Origin: Candidatus Omnitrophota bacterium
Lineage (GTDB): Bacteria; Omnitrophota; Gorgyraeia; Gygaellales; Profunditerraquicolaceae
Length of the DNA: 24,941 nt
Direction of reading: 5' to 3'
NCBI GenBank assembly: GCA_028714595.1
Contig: JAQTMD010000003.1
Span: 1 to 24,941 of the forward strand
Shown: one piece after another, positions 15,974 through 24,417 of the stretch
Layout of the letters: each line of letters opens with the position of its first letter
Numbering within the stretch: position 1 is the first letter of the stretch
The notes under the pieces: generated by a model
Database searches by the model: none
The model's input: only the letters and a program-made list of their open reading frames with translations
Told to the model about the DNA's origin: nothing
Position numbers and translations under genes: made by a program

Positions 15974-16009
15974 AGTGTGTCCTCAGGCGAGAATCCCTCT
16001 TTCACCCAA

Positions 16010-16018
16010 AGTATAACA
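16010..16018 (-). promoter_or_regulatory. Extended -10 promoter of the exported protein gene
   Basis: Minus-strand TGTTATACT, an extended -10 (TG-n-TATACT), about 37 bases before the ATG. No good -35 at the right distance. Confidence 0.45.
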
Positions 16019-16056
16019 CATAAATCATTGAAATTCCAGCAGGTTAGATTTAATTA

Positions 16057-16416
16057 TCAATCGCTGAAGGGGATAGAGAGGAGTTCCTTGCAGAAATCTC
16101 CGGCAAAGGAGACTGACTGGACCAGCCCGTTGATCACGGCCTTCAATTCTACGGCAGGAGCGCTCCAGAGCGCGAACAATTTGTAGCGTAACAGGCCCCG
16201 TTTTTCAGGCTTTTCACGGCCGTAGACCTCGTATTGGTACATCTGTTTGATATCGCGGGGGCCCTCGTACACGACCGCCTTTATCGGACTGGCAACGACA
16301 TTGAGCAGGTCGCGGCCCATGTTCACCGCATGATGCTCCGTGGAATACGCGTACGCACAGACGCGGCAGGAGGCGATAAAAGGAACCAGCACAAAGACCT
16401 TCATGAACTTTTTCAT
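16057..16416 (-). CDS. Small exported protein co-translated with a phosphatase lipoprotein
   Basis: 119 residues from the ATG that overlaps the upstream stop (ATGA); a longer reading of the same frame lies inside the phosphatase gene. The signal sequence (about 1-23, ending CAYA) is followed by MGRDLLNVVASPIKAVVYEGP, a Tyr/charged stretch, and a helical end (AVINGLVQSVSFAGDFCKEL). The short hydrophobic stretches could be membrane-associated. No family is recognised. Tight coupling to the phosphatase lipoprotein is the only clue to its role. Confidence 0.6.
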   Translation of the reverse strand: MKKFMKVFVLVPFIASCRVCAYAYSTEHHAVNMGRDLLNVVASPIKAVVYEGPRDIKQMYQYEVYGREKPEKRGLLRYKLFALWSAPAVELKAVINGLVQSVSFAGDFCKELLSIPFSD

Positions 16417-16985
16417 CGCGCTTTGAACTCCCGTGCTTTTTGAAAATATTCCTGCTTGTCCTTCAGCTGATGGACGAACGTCTTCAACGGCGCCTCTTTC
16501 CCGTGGTACGGAAAGAAGCCCAGGTTTCTCGCTTCCCGGTAAGCCCGCTTGATAGTCCATCCGTCGACCACCACGCGGTACAGGGCGATCATGGCCCCGG
16601 TCCTGTCCCTGCCGCTGTCGCAGTGCACGAACACCGGCCGGTTCGAAGGCTCAAGGATAATCTCAAGAAACTTGATGACCTGTTCGTCCGAGGGCGCCGT
16701 GTACACGCTCATCGGGATGACAAAAGACCGCATGCCCATTGACTGCGTTGCTTCGCTCTCAAGACGAGAATCTTTATTCTCACCGCGCAGGCTGACCACG
16801 GTCTTGATATCGAGCGAATGAAGACGCTGCCAGCCGCGCCCGTCAGGCTGGCCGCCCCGGTACAAGGCCTCATTGACCCGGTAAAAACCGGGTATGTCGA
16901 CGAACGGGTCCTTGAGATACCCGAGATAGGCGCAGCCCGCCGCCAGCACAAGACAACAGAGGATTACACCGCAGGAACGACCCAT
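16413..16985 (-). CDS. Probable tyrosine/dual-specificity phosphatase lipoprotein
   Basis: 190 residues from the chosen ATG. The N-terminus is a lipoprotein-type signal (hydrophobic core, LAAGC with Cys18; the -3 Ala is not ideal). Residues about 33-170 form a small cysteine-phosphatase domain: FYRVNEALYRGGQPDG opens it as in Siw14/DSP-like enzymes, TVVSLRGE follows, and the P-loop HCDSGRDRT supplies Cys122 and Arg128. It probably removes phosphate from a periplasmic substrate; that substrate is unknown. An upstream in-frame ATG at 17093 would place the promoter inside the gene and add residues that do not look like a signal peptide. There is no Shine-Dalgarno; the -10 sits ten bases ahead of the ATG. 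Confidence 0.8.
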   Translation of the reverse strand: MGRSCGVILCCLVLAAGCAYLGYLKDPFVDIPGFYRVNEALYRGGQPDGRGWQRLHSLDIKTVVSLRGENKDSRLESEATQSMGMRSFVIPMSVYTAPSDEQVIKFLEIILEPSNRPVFVHCDSGRDRTGAMIALYRVVVDGWTIKRAYREARNLGFFPYHGKEAPLKTFVHQLKDKQEYFQKAREFKAR

Positions 16986-16991
16986 AAAAAT

Positions 16992-17000
16992 ATTATAGCA
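16992..17000 (-). promoter_or_regulatory. Extended -10 promoter predicting a leaderless mRNA
   Basis: Minus-strand TGCTATAAT, an ideal extended -10, with TATAAT ending seven bases before the A of the phosphatase ATG. The expected transcription start therefore falls on or next to the initiation codon. The -35 is poor. Confidence 0.6.
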
Positions 17001-17044
17001 CAATTTTTCTTTTCGTCTTATAATAAGTCTGTTGCATACGGTGC

Positions 17045-17073
17045 TTGCAATTCCCTGGTTTTTCTGATAGGAT
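17045..17073 (+). promoter_or_regulatory. Promoter of the tRNA gene
   Basis: -35 TTGCAA (17045-17050), 17-bp spacer, -10 TAGGAT (17068-17073), 24 bases before the first tRNA base. Confidence 0.5.
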
Positions 17074-17097
17074 AGACTCCTTCCTGAATTCAACTCT

Positions 17098-17171
17098 GGC
17101 GGAGTAGCTCAGCCTGATAGAGCACGCGGCTCATACCCGCTTGGCCGGTGGTTTAAATCCACTCTCCGCCA
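17098..17171 (+). tRNA. tRNA-Met (anticodon CAT); tRNA-Ile2 not excluded
   Basis: A full cloverleaf: perfect 7-bp acceptor GGCGGAG/CTCCGCC, D stem GCTC/GAGC, anticodon loop CTCATAC on a stem with one C-U mismatch at its outer end (27-43), and T stem GGTGG/CCACT with loop TTTAAAT. The discriminator base is A and CCA is not encoded. The G1-C72 pair argues against the initiator. The TCATACCCG context resembles elongator Met; a lysidine-type Ile2 reading is possible since it also has a CAT anticodon. Normally invariant G19 and C56 are A and T. A T7 run right after the gene can terminate transcription. Confidence 0.88.
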
Positions 17172-17198
17172 CTTTTTTTAAACAGAGAGCGCTGCGCG

Positions 17199-17212
17199 AC
17201 TCTCCGTCACTT
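17199..17212 (+). repeat. Copy of the tRNA 3' end
   Basis: ACTCTCCGTCACTT matches the tRNA end ACTCTCCGCCACTT (17161-17174) at 13 of 14 positions, 38 bases downstream. It could be a small att-like duplication or a slip remnant. Confidence 0.4.
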
Positions 17213-17247
17213 ACTGAGACTGAACAGCGGCCTTGAAAAGAATTGCT

Positions 17248-17276
17248 TTGAAGGATACCGCAAACTGATGTAAAAT
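17248..17276 (+). promoter_or_regulatory. Promoter of the Cache-like gene
   Basis: -35 TTGAAG (17248-17253), 17-bp spacer, -10 TAAAAT (17271-17276), 23 bases before the ATG. Confidence 0.5.
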
Positions 17277-17299
17277 AACTTACAACAAAGGAGGGGTTC

Positions 17300-17824
17300 A
17301 TGGTAAGGAAAGTGCTTCTGTGCCTGGCGTGTGCCGTTTTAATTGTTTCGGTAAGCCGGTGTTTCGCCGAAGAAATGACGCTGACCATGGTAAAACAGAA
17401 GGTCAATGACGCGGTGAGAATGCTTGCTACCGACGGCAAGGAAGGGTTCGCCAAAATCAAGGACCCCGACGGCGAGTTCAGGTTCGGAAACGGCCGGGGA
17501 TATATCTGGATTCATGACCTTCAAGGATGGATGATCGTTCACCCCACGCAACCTCATCTCGAAGGCACCATGACTATCGACATGCAGGATTCACGCGGAT
17601 TCAGATTCATTGCCGCGATGAACAAGCTTGTGGCGGAGCATGAACAGGGATGGGTAGCCTACCTCTGGCCGAAACCCGGAAGACAAGACGAAGCATATAA
17701 GGTAGCGTTCGTGAAAAAAGCCATGGTCGACGGCGAGCCGTATGTCGTGGGCTGCGGCATGTACGACGTCGGCATTGCCGAAGTAAAACAGCAATTCCCG
17801 AACGACGCCCTCGTAAAATTCTGA
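17300..17824 (+). CDS. Periplasmic single-Cache-domain sensor-like protein
   Basis: 174 residues with a signal peptide (about 1-23, ending CFA). The mature part matches the small-ligand Cache fold used in chemoreceptors and kinases: a long N-terminal helix (VKQKVNDAVRMLATDGKEG), then GYIWIHDLQGWMIVHPTQPHLEG, a second helix (AAMNKLVAEHEQGWVAYLWPKPG) and closing strands (KVAFVKKAMVDGEPYVVGCGMYD). It carries no output domain, so it would bind ligand in the periplasm and work with a partner or as a scavenger. AAGGAGG before the ATG fixes the start. A single gene with its own promoter, just after the tRNA. Confidence 0.8.
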   Translation: MVRKVLLCLACAVLIVSVSRCFAEEMTLTMVKQKVNDAVRMLATDGKEGFAKIKDPDGEFRFGNGRGYIWIHDLQGWMIVHPTQPHLEGTMTIDMQDSRGFRFIAAMNKLVAEHEQGWVAYLWPKPGRQDEAYKVAFVKKAMVDGEPYVVGCGMYDVGIAEVKQQFPNDALVKF

Positions 17825-17884
17825 AAAAATAAGCATGCGGACAGGCTGTCCGGTATCGCGGGAATCAGGGCATAAGATTGTGCA

Positions 17885-17913
17885 TTGCCGTGCGGGATGA
17901 AAACCTGCATACT
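17885..17913 (+). promoter_or_regulatory. Possible promoter of the 15-residue-repeat protein gene
   Basis: -35 TTGCCG (17885-17890), 17-bp spacer, -10 CATACT (17908-17913). Moderate match only. A6G8 (17928-17941) lies between it and the ATG. Confidence 0.35.
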
Positions 17914-17944
17914 ATCTCCGCGAAAACAAAAAAGGGGGGGGCGT

Positions 17945-18610
17945 ATGGGTAAACGGGTGTTATTAGGTTTGTTGTTCGTCGCGGTTTTTGCGGGGGCAGT
18001 TCATGCGGCAGAAGCAAAATTTTTGCAGCTCGCGGTGTTCAATCCGATACAAATGGTCCCGGAAGATCAATCCATCGAAGGTATCCGTCTGGACCTTTTT
18101 TACACGCTGAACAGGGACGTCACCGGTTTCAGCTTGAGCTTCCTGGGTGTAAACGGCGCTACCGGCAATGTCACCGGCGTGGAATGGGGCCTGGGGAACT
18201 GGGTTGACGGCGATTTTCACGGCTGGCAGGGCGGTCTGGGCAACTACACGGGGGCACGGTTCGTCGGCCTGCAATCCGGCTGGGTGAACGTCACCAAAGG
18301 CGATTTCACCGGCGCACAGCTCGGCCTGGTGAACTGGACCGAAGGTTTCATGCACGGGCTGCAATACGGTGCGGTGAATCTCTCCAAGGGCGAATCAGTC
18401 GGCGCCAACCTCGGAGCGGTCAATTACGCCGAAGGCTCGTTCAAAGGATTCCAGGGGGGCATCTTCAATTACGCCAAAGAAATGCACGGCCTCCAACTGG
18501 GCCTGGTGAACTGGACCGATAACCTCGACGGACTCCAGATAGGTCTCGGCAACTACAACGGCAACAAAGAACCTCTGGAATTCATGGTCCTGGTGAACTG
18601 GTCGTTCTGA
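17945..18610 (+). CDS. Exported surface protein of 15-residue repeats (LA_2272-like)
   Basis: 221 residues from the ATG after the poly-G ribosome site; an earlier in-frame ATG gives a non-signal N-terminus. Signal peptide about 1-22 (VHAA). From about residue 63 an Asn recurs every 15 residues (70, 85, 100, 115, 130, 145, 160, 175, then 189, 203, 218) in the pattern G-x-Q-x-G-x-x-N-(aromatic)-x-x-G. Such G-L-Q-x-G-L-V-N repeats are typical of LA_2272-type surface-repeat proteins and predict a regular beta solenoid. The chain ends in Phe, as many outer-membrane proteins do. Function is unknown. It stands alone between its own weak promoter and a strong terminator. Confidence 0.8.
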   Translation: MGKRVLLGLLFVAVFAGAVHAAEAKFLQLAVFNPIQMVPEDQSIEGIRLDLFYTLNRDVTGFSLSFLGVNGATGNVTGVEWGLGNWVDGDFHGWQGGLGNYTGARFVGLQSGWVNVTKGDFTGAQLGLVNWTEGFMHGLQYGAVNLSKGESVGANLGAVNYAEGSFKGFQGGIFNYAKEMHGLQLGLVNWTDNLDGLQIGLGNYNGNKEPLEFMVLVNWSF

Positions 18611-18620
18611 TCCTTTTTTT

Positions 18621-18669
18621 CAAAAGGCTCTTTTTTGCTCTTGCCGAGTCAGAAAAGAGCCTTTTGTTT
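18621..18669 (+). terminator. Strong intrinsic terminator
   Basis: The 14-bp stem CAAAAGGCTCTTTT / AAAAGAGCCTTTTG (18621-18634, 18653-18666) is followed by TTT-C-T, right after the repeat protein gene. Confidence 0.85.
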
Positions 18670-18688
18670 CTCACGCGGATAAACTCTC

Positions 18689-19657
18689 ATGATGAGTACA
18701 AAGGTACGTGATACTATGCGTCGATACGCCCTTTTCAAAAAGGGCGACACCGTTCTTATCGGGGTCTCCGGGGGGCCGGATTCGGTCGCGTTGCTCTATT
18801 GCCTCGCCGGTTTTCGGAAGGAGTACGGAATTCATCTTCACGTCGCCCATCTTGACCACATGCTGCGAAAAAATTCGGGCCAGGACAGCCGGTTCGTAGA
18901 ACGGATTTGCAAAAATCTGGGCGTGCCCTGTACGTGCGCACGCATCGATTGTAAAGCCCTCAGCCGACACGGCTCTGTCGAGGAACTGTGCCGGAATGCC
19001 CGGATCGGGTTCCTCGTCAACGTCTGCCGCCGGATAAAGGCAGACGCCATAGCCCTCGGCCATACGCTTGACGACCAGGCAGAGACCGTGCTGATGAGAC
19101 TGCTGCGGGGGACCGGCCTGCAGGGTTTGAGCGGCATCGCCGCCGCACGGGTCATGTACGGGATCAAATTTGTCAGGCCGCTCATTGAGGTCCGCAGGAA
19201 AGATGTCGAACGTTTCCTGGCAAGAAGATCGATCAAACCCTGCATCGATGCCTCAAACCTGCAGGACATCTACTTCCGGAACAGGATCCGCAACAACCTG
19301 ATCCCCCTTTTGGAAAAAAAATACAGCCCTGCAATCAAAGAACTGCTGAGCAACCTCGCTGAAAGCGCAAGTCTTGACTATGACTATATCCTGAGCGCGG
19401 CCCGGCGCGCCATGCCCAGACGCGGCACCAGGATACCCGTAAGGAAATTCCTGACGCTGCACCCTTCGGTGGCCCGTCAGCTTACGCGCCTCTTGTTCTG
19501 CCGCCTCAAAGGCGATACCCGCAGGCTCACCTTCACTCACGTCAAAGAGGTCGAAAGCCTCTGCCTGCACCGGCCTGATGGTTCAATCGTTGACCTTCCC
19601 AGCCGCATCCGCGTCAAAAAACAGGCGCGGACCCTTGCCTTTTACCTCAAAAAATAG
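18689..19657 (+). CDS. tilS: tRNA(Ile)-lysidine synthetase
   Basis: 322 residues. The PP-loop ATP-binding motif is SGGPDS at 27-32, followed by the family's HVAHLDHMLRKNS and ALGHTLDDQAETVLMRLLRGTGLQGL stretches, RPLIEVRRKDVERFL and YFRNRIRNNLIPLLEK. The N-terminal enzyme domain is complete; the C-terminal part is short, as in compact TilS forms. The enzyme converts C34 of tRNA-Ile(CAU) to lysidine so that it reads AUA. The start at the first of two adjacent ATGs is uncertain by one codon, and no strong Shine-Dalgarno is visible. It precedes ftsH, a common arrangement in several phyla, but ftsH has its own promoter. Confidence 0.95.
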   Translation: MMSTKVRDTMRRYALFKKGDTVLIGVSGGPDSVALLYCLAGFRKEYGIHLHVAHLDHMLRKNSGQDSRFVERICKNLGVPCTCARIDCKALSRHGSVEELCRNARIGFLVNVCRRIKADAIALGHTLDDQAETVLMRLLRGTGLQGLSGIAAARVMYGIKFVRPLIEVRRKDVERFLARRSIKPCIDASNLQDIYFRNRIRNNLIPLLEKKYSPAIKELLSNLAESASLDYDYILSAARRAMPRRGTRIPVRKFLTLHPSVARQLTRLLFCRLKGDTRRLTFTHVKEVESLCLHRPDGSIVDLPSRIRVKKQARTLAFYLKK

Positions 19658-19680
19658 GCTCGATCAACGATAATAACTTC

Positions 19681-19709
19681 TTGATTTTAGAGTTATTTAC
19701 GTATATAAT
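19681..19709 (+). promoter_or_regulatory. Promoter of the ftsH operon
   Basis: -35 TTGATT (19681-19686), 17-bp spacer, -10 TATAAT (19704-19709), 23 bases before the ftsH ATG. The best -10 in the window. Confidence 0.7.
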
Positions 19710-19732
19710 ATTGTTTTGAGACAGGAGAAAAA

Positions 19733-21592
<1,860 letters not shown>

Positions 21593-22786
21593 ATGCTGGT
21601 CCGCGCACTCCAAATCCACAACGAAAACGATCTCTCTGAAGTCCTTCAAACACTCAGCGTCGATCCGTACGGCATCCGCATCATGGCTCCCAAGGCGGTG
21701 CAGGTTGTGCTGCGCCTCGGACCCGTGCCGGCTGCCGCGTGCCACATCCTCAAACAGGAAATGCTCTCATGCGGCGGCGACGTAGCCGTGCCCCGCGAAC
21801 TCATCACCGGGAAAATCAGGTCGGCCGGATGCGTGGTCATCGGCAGCCTTTCGCAGGTCGACCGGTTGATCAATAAGCTTCGAGTTCAGCCGTTCGGGCT
21901 TTCCGCGCTCGCCGAAGACCTCGACAGGACCCTGGAAAATTTCAGGATAAAACGATTCCGCGTCTGCTGCGGCAAAGGCACGCTCAACATCGGAGCGCGG
22001 CCGCTCGTGATGGGCATTGTCAATGTGACGCCGGATTCGTTCAGCGGCGACGGCATTTACGGCAAAGACCCGGCAGCACTCCTGGAATATGCCCTCCAAA
22101 AGATAGACGAGGGGGCAGACATCATCGATATCGGCGGAGAATCGTCGCGTCCCGGCGCTCTCCCGGTAGCAGCCGGCGAAGAGATCAAGCGCACCGTACC
22201 GCTGATCAAGAAACTCGCCAGGCGGGTGCGCGTGCCCATATCGATCGACACCTGCAAACCCGCTGTCGCCGCGCGGGCGCTCGATGCGGGGGCAACGATC
22301 GTCAACGACATTTCCGGGCTGAGATCCAAAGCCATGGCACGGGTCATCGCGCGCCATAAGGCCGCCTGCATCATCATGCACATGAAATCAAGGCCGCGCA
22401 CCATGCAGCAAAACCCCGTCTATGCGGACCTGCTCGGCGAGATACTGGGCTACCTGTCGGCAGCGACGGACAAAGCCGTGCACGCCGGCATCGACCCTCG
22501 TTCGATCATCATCGACCCCGGCATCGGATTCGGAAAGACCCTTGAACATAACCTCGCGCTGCTCAAAAATCTGGCGGAATTCAAAGTTCTGGGAAAACCC
22601 ATTGCAGTCGGGACATCCCGTAAATCTTTTATCGGCAGGATTACCGGTGAACCGGCACAGGGCAGGATCGCTGGGACGATCGCTTCCTGTGTCCTGGCTC
22701 AGGCCTCGGGAGCGAATATCATCCGGGTGCATGACGTACGGCCTGTGGTCCAGGCGCTCGCCGTGACGAACGCAATACTTCATTAA
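21593..22786 (+). CDS. folP: Dihydropteroate synthase with N-terminal extension
   Basis: 397 residues, about 120 more than the classic enzyme. The DHPS TIM barrel begins near 137 (PLVMGIVNVTPDSFSGDG), with DIIDIGGESSRPGA, PISIDTCKP, IVNDISGL, IIIDPGIGFGKT and VGTSRKSFIG, so substrate-binding loops are intact. It joins 6-hydroxymethyl-dihydropterin diphosphate and p-aminobenzoate in folate synthesis. The N-terminal 130 residues are a separate small domain (QIHNENDLSEVL; HILKQEMLSCGGDVAVPREL) seen in some long FolP forms. The ATG directly follows the ftsH stop; the next gene is cdaA, 11 bases on. Confidence 0.96.
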   Translation: MLVRALQIHNENDLSEVLQTLSVDPYGIRIMAPKAVQVVLRLGPVPAAACHILKQEMLSCGGDVAVPRELITGKIRSAGCVVIGSLSQVDRLINKLRVQPFGLSALAEDLDRTLENFRIKRFRVCCGKGTLNIGARPLVMGIVNVTPDSFSGDGIYGKDPAALLEYALQKIDEGADIIDIGGESSRPGALPVAAGEEIKRTVPLIKKLARRVRVPISIDTCKPAVAARALDAGATIVNDISGLRSKAMARVIARHKAACIIMHMKSRPRTMQQNPVYADLLGEILGYLSAATDKAVHAGIDPRSIIIDPGIGFGKTLEHNLALLKNLAEFKVLGKPIAVGTSRKSFIGRITGEPAQGRIAGTIASCVLAQASGANIIRVHDVRPVVQALAVTNAILH

Positions 22787-22797
22787 AAACGGAAACC

Positions 22798-23571
22798 ATG
22801 AACACACTTGTCCGAATCGCAGAACTCAGCTGGCGGCCGGTCTTGGAGATCGCGGTCCTCTGGTTCATCCTCTACCACATCCTGCTTTTGTTCGCCGGGA
22901 CCAGGGCGCGCCAGGTATTCCGCGGCATACTGATCCTGGTCTTCTTATTCCTGCTCTCGCAGGCAGCCGGGTTGCCCACCGTGGGGTGGCTTTTAAACAA
23001 GCTCTTTGCAATTTCGGTCATTGCCGCGCTCATCATCTTTCACCCCGAGATACGCCAGGGTTTTGTCAGGCTCGGACAGCAGCACTTCTTTGCCACGTCC
23101 ATGAAAGAGGAAGAGATCGACCTGATGCTTACCCAGATATCCAAGGCTACCGACAACCTCTGCAAGACGCGCGTCGGCGCGCTCATCGCCATTGAAAACA
23201 AAGATTCCTTATCCGCCTATGCCGAGAACGGCGTCCGGCTTGATGCCAGGGTAAGCCCGGAGCTGATCGAGACGGTCTTTACCCCCAACAGCATCCTGCA
23301 TGACGGCGGGCTCGTCATCCAGGACGGCAGGATCACGGCAGCGGGATGCATCTTTCCGCTGACCGACAACCAGGATTTAAGCCGCATGTTCGGGACCCGC
23401 CACCGGGCTGCGCTGGGTTTGAGCGAACAGACCGACGCGGTGATCATCGTCGTATCCGAAGAACGTCACGATACCTCCGTCGTCTACCAGGAACGCCTGT
23501 ACCGGGACCTGGGCAAGGAAGAGCTGTTCCAGAAGATCAAAGAGTTCTTAAAATCAACGCTGAACAGATGA
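22798..23571 (+). CDS. cdaA: Diadenylate cyclase, membrane-bound
   Basis: 257 residues. Three N-terminal helices (about 14-32, 40-58, 63-80) lead to the DAC domain at about 100-230, with the two catalytic motifs NSILHDGGLVI (DGG rather than the usual DGA, 169-171) and FGTRHRAALG (RHR 201-203), followed by SEERHDTSVV. It makes the second messenger c-di-AMP from two ATP. In Firmicutes it lies beside cdaR and glmM; here its stop overlaps a tiny YbbR-like ORF and no glmM follows in the window. The G in DGG is a mild departure; all other key residues are intact. Confidence 0.95.
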   Translation: MNTLVRIAELSWRPVLEIAVLWFILYHILLLFAGTRARQVFRGILILVFLFLLSQAAGLPTVGWLLNKLFAISVIAALIIFHPEIRQGFVRLGQQHFFATSMKEEEIDLMLTQISKATDNLCKTRVGALIAIENKDSLSAYAENGVRLDARVSPELIETVFTPNSILHDGGLVIQDGRITAAGCIFPLTDNQDLSRMFGTRHRAALGLSEQTDAVIIVVSEERHDTSVVYQERLYRDLGKEELFQKIKEFLKSTLNR

Positions 23572-23693
23572 CAAAAGCCAAGAAGGCATTCAAGATCAAG
23601 GACATCTTTACCTACAACGCAGGGCTCAAGGTAACGTCGCTTGTGCTCGCCGTAATCCTGTGGTATCTGGTAAAGACGGGGTTTTTGAGATAA
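23568..23693 (+). CDS. 41-residue YbbR/CdaR-like membrane anchor (mini-YbbR)
   Basis: A short ORF whose ATG overlaps the cdaA stop by four bases (ATGA) and which ends one base before the pdxJ ATG. Its basic N-terminus is followed by NAGLKVTSLVLAVILWYLV, a close match to the N-terminal transmembrane segment of YbbR/CdaR proteins, which normally follows CdaA. It stops after a few more residues, with no YbbR extracytoplasmic repeats. The tight packing on both sides argues that it is a real coupled gene rather than chance. It might still regulate CdaA in the membrane. It is either a streamlined microprotein or a truncated remnant. Confidence 0.7.
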   Translation: MTKAKKAFKIKDIFTYNAGLKVTSLVLAVILWYLVKTGFLR

Positions 23694-23694
23694 C

Positions 23695-24408
23695 ATGATC
23701 GCGCTCGGCGTCAATATCGACCACATCGCATCTTTGCGCGAGCTGCGCCACGGCATTGAGCCCGACATCGTCGAGGCTGCGACACTGTGCGAGAAGGCAG
23801 GGGCCGATTCCATCGTGGTCCATTTACGCGAAGACCGCCGGCATATCCAGGACCGGGATGTGGCCGCGCTGCGGAAAAAGGTTCGGACAAGACTCAACCT
23901 TGAAATGTCCATCGCACCGGAGATCGTGCGCTTTTGTGAACGCATCAGACCCGACCAGGCAACGCTCGTGCCCGAACGGCGGCAGGAGGTCACCACAGAA
24001 GGCGGTCTTGACGTAACCGGACATTTCCCGCTCGTCAGAAACGCGGTCGCGGGGCTTCAGCGGCACGGCATCCCGGTAAGCCTGTTCATCGACCCTGAAA
24101 AAAAGCAACTTGAGGCAGCGGTCCGTACCGGGGCACGGCGGATAGAACTGCATACCGGCAGGTATGCCGGCGCCCGGTCGTCTGCGCAGCGCTTGAAATT
24201 CCTGCGTCAGTTGCAGCAGGCCGCAACCTTTGCCGGATCACGGGGCTTGAGCGTGTTTGCCGGCCATGGACTTGACTATGACAATGTGCGCAGGATCATC
24301 GGGATCAGGGAGATCGAAGAGTTGAACATCGGTTATTCCATTGTCTGCCGTGCGGCCCTGGTCGGACTATACAGGGCAGTCATTCAAATGAAACGGCTGT
24401 TACGATAG
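23695..24408 (+). CDS. pdxJ: Pyridoxine 5'-phosphate synthase
   Basis: 237 residues of full PdxJ length. Signatures: GVNIDHIASLRELR at the start, DSIVVHLREDRRHIQDRDV, LNLEMS, ATLVPERRQEVTTEGGLD, VSLFIDPE, IELHTGRYA, VFAGHGLDYDN and the closing EELNIGYSIVCRAALVG. It condenses 1-deoxyxylulose 5-phosphate and 3-amino-2-oxopropyl phosphate to pyridoxine 5'-phosphate in the DXP-dependent vitamin B6 route. It begins one base after the mini-YbbR stop and is followed by acpS, as in many bacteria. No anomaly was seen. Confidence 0.97.
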   Translation: MIALGVNIDHIASLRELRHGIEPDIVEAATLCEKAGADSIVVHLREDRRHIQDRDVAALRKKVRTRLNLEMSIAPEIVRFCERIRPDQATLVPERRQEVTTEGGLDVTGHFPLVRNAVAGLQRHGIPVSLFIDPEKKQLEAAVRTGARRIELHTGRYAGARSSAQRLKFLRQLQQAATFAGSRGLSVFAGHGLDYDNVRRIIGIREIEELNIGYSIVCRAALVGLYRAVIQMKRLLR

Positions 24409-24417
24409 GAGAGAGAC

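Noticed and set aside
16986..17093. Longer N-terminus for the phosphatase
   Set aside because: It would place an ideal extended -10 inside the gene and gives no signal peptide at the start.
17831..17860. CGGACAG/CTGTCCG palindrome after the Cache gene as a terminator
   Set aside because: No T run follows on either strand and the arms leave a one-base loop; possibly an operator, but nothing supports it.
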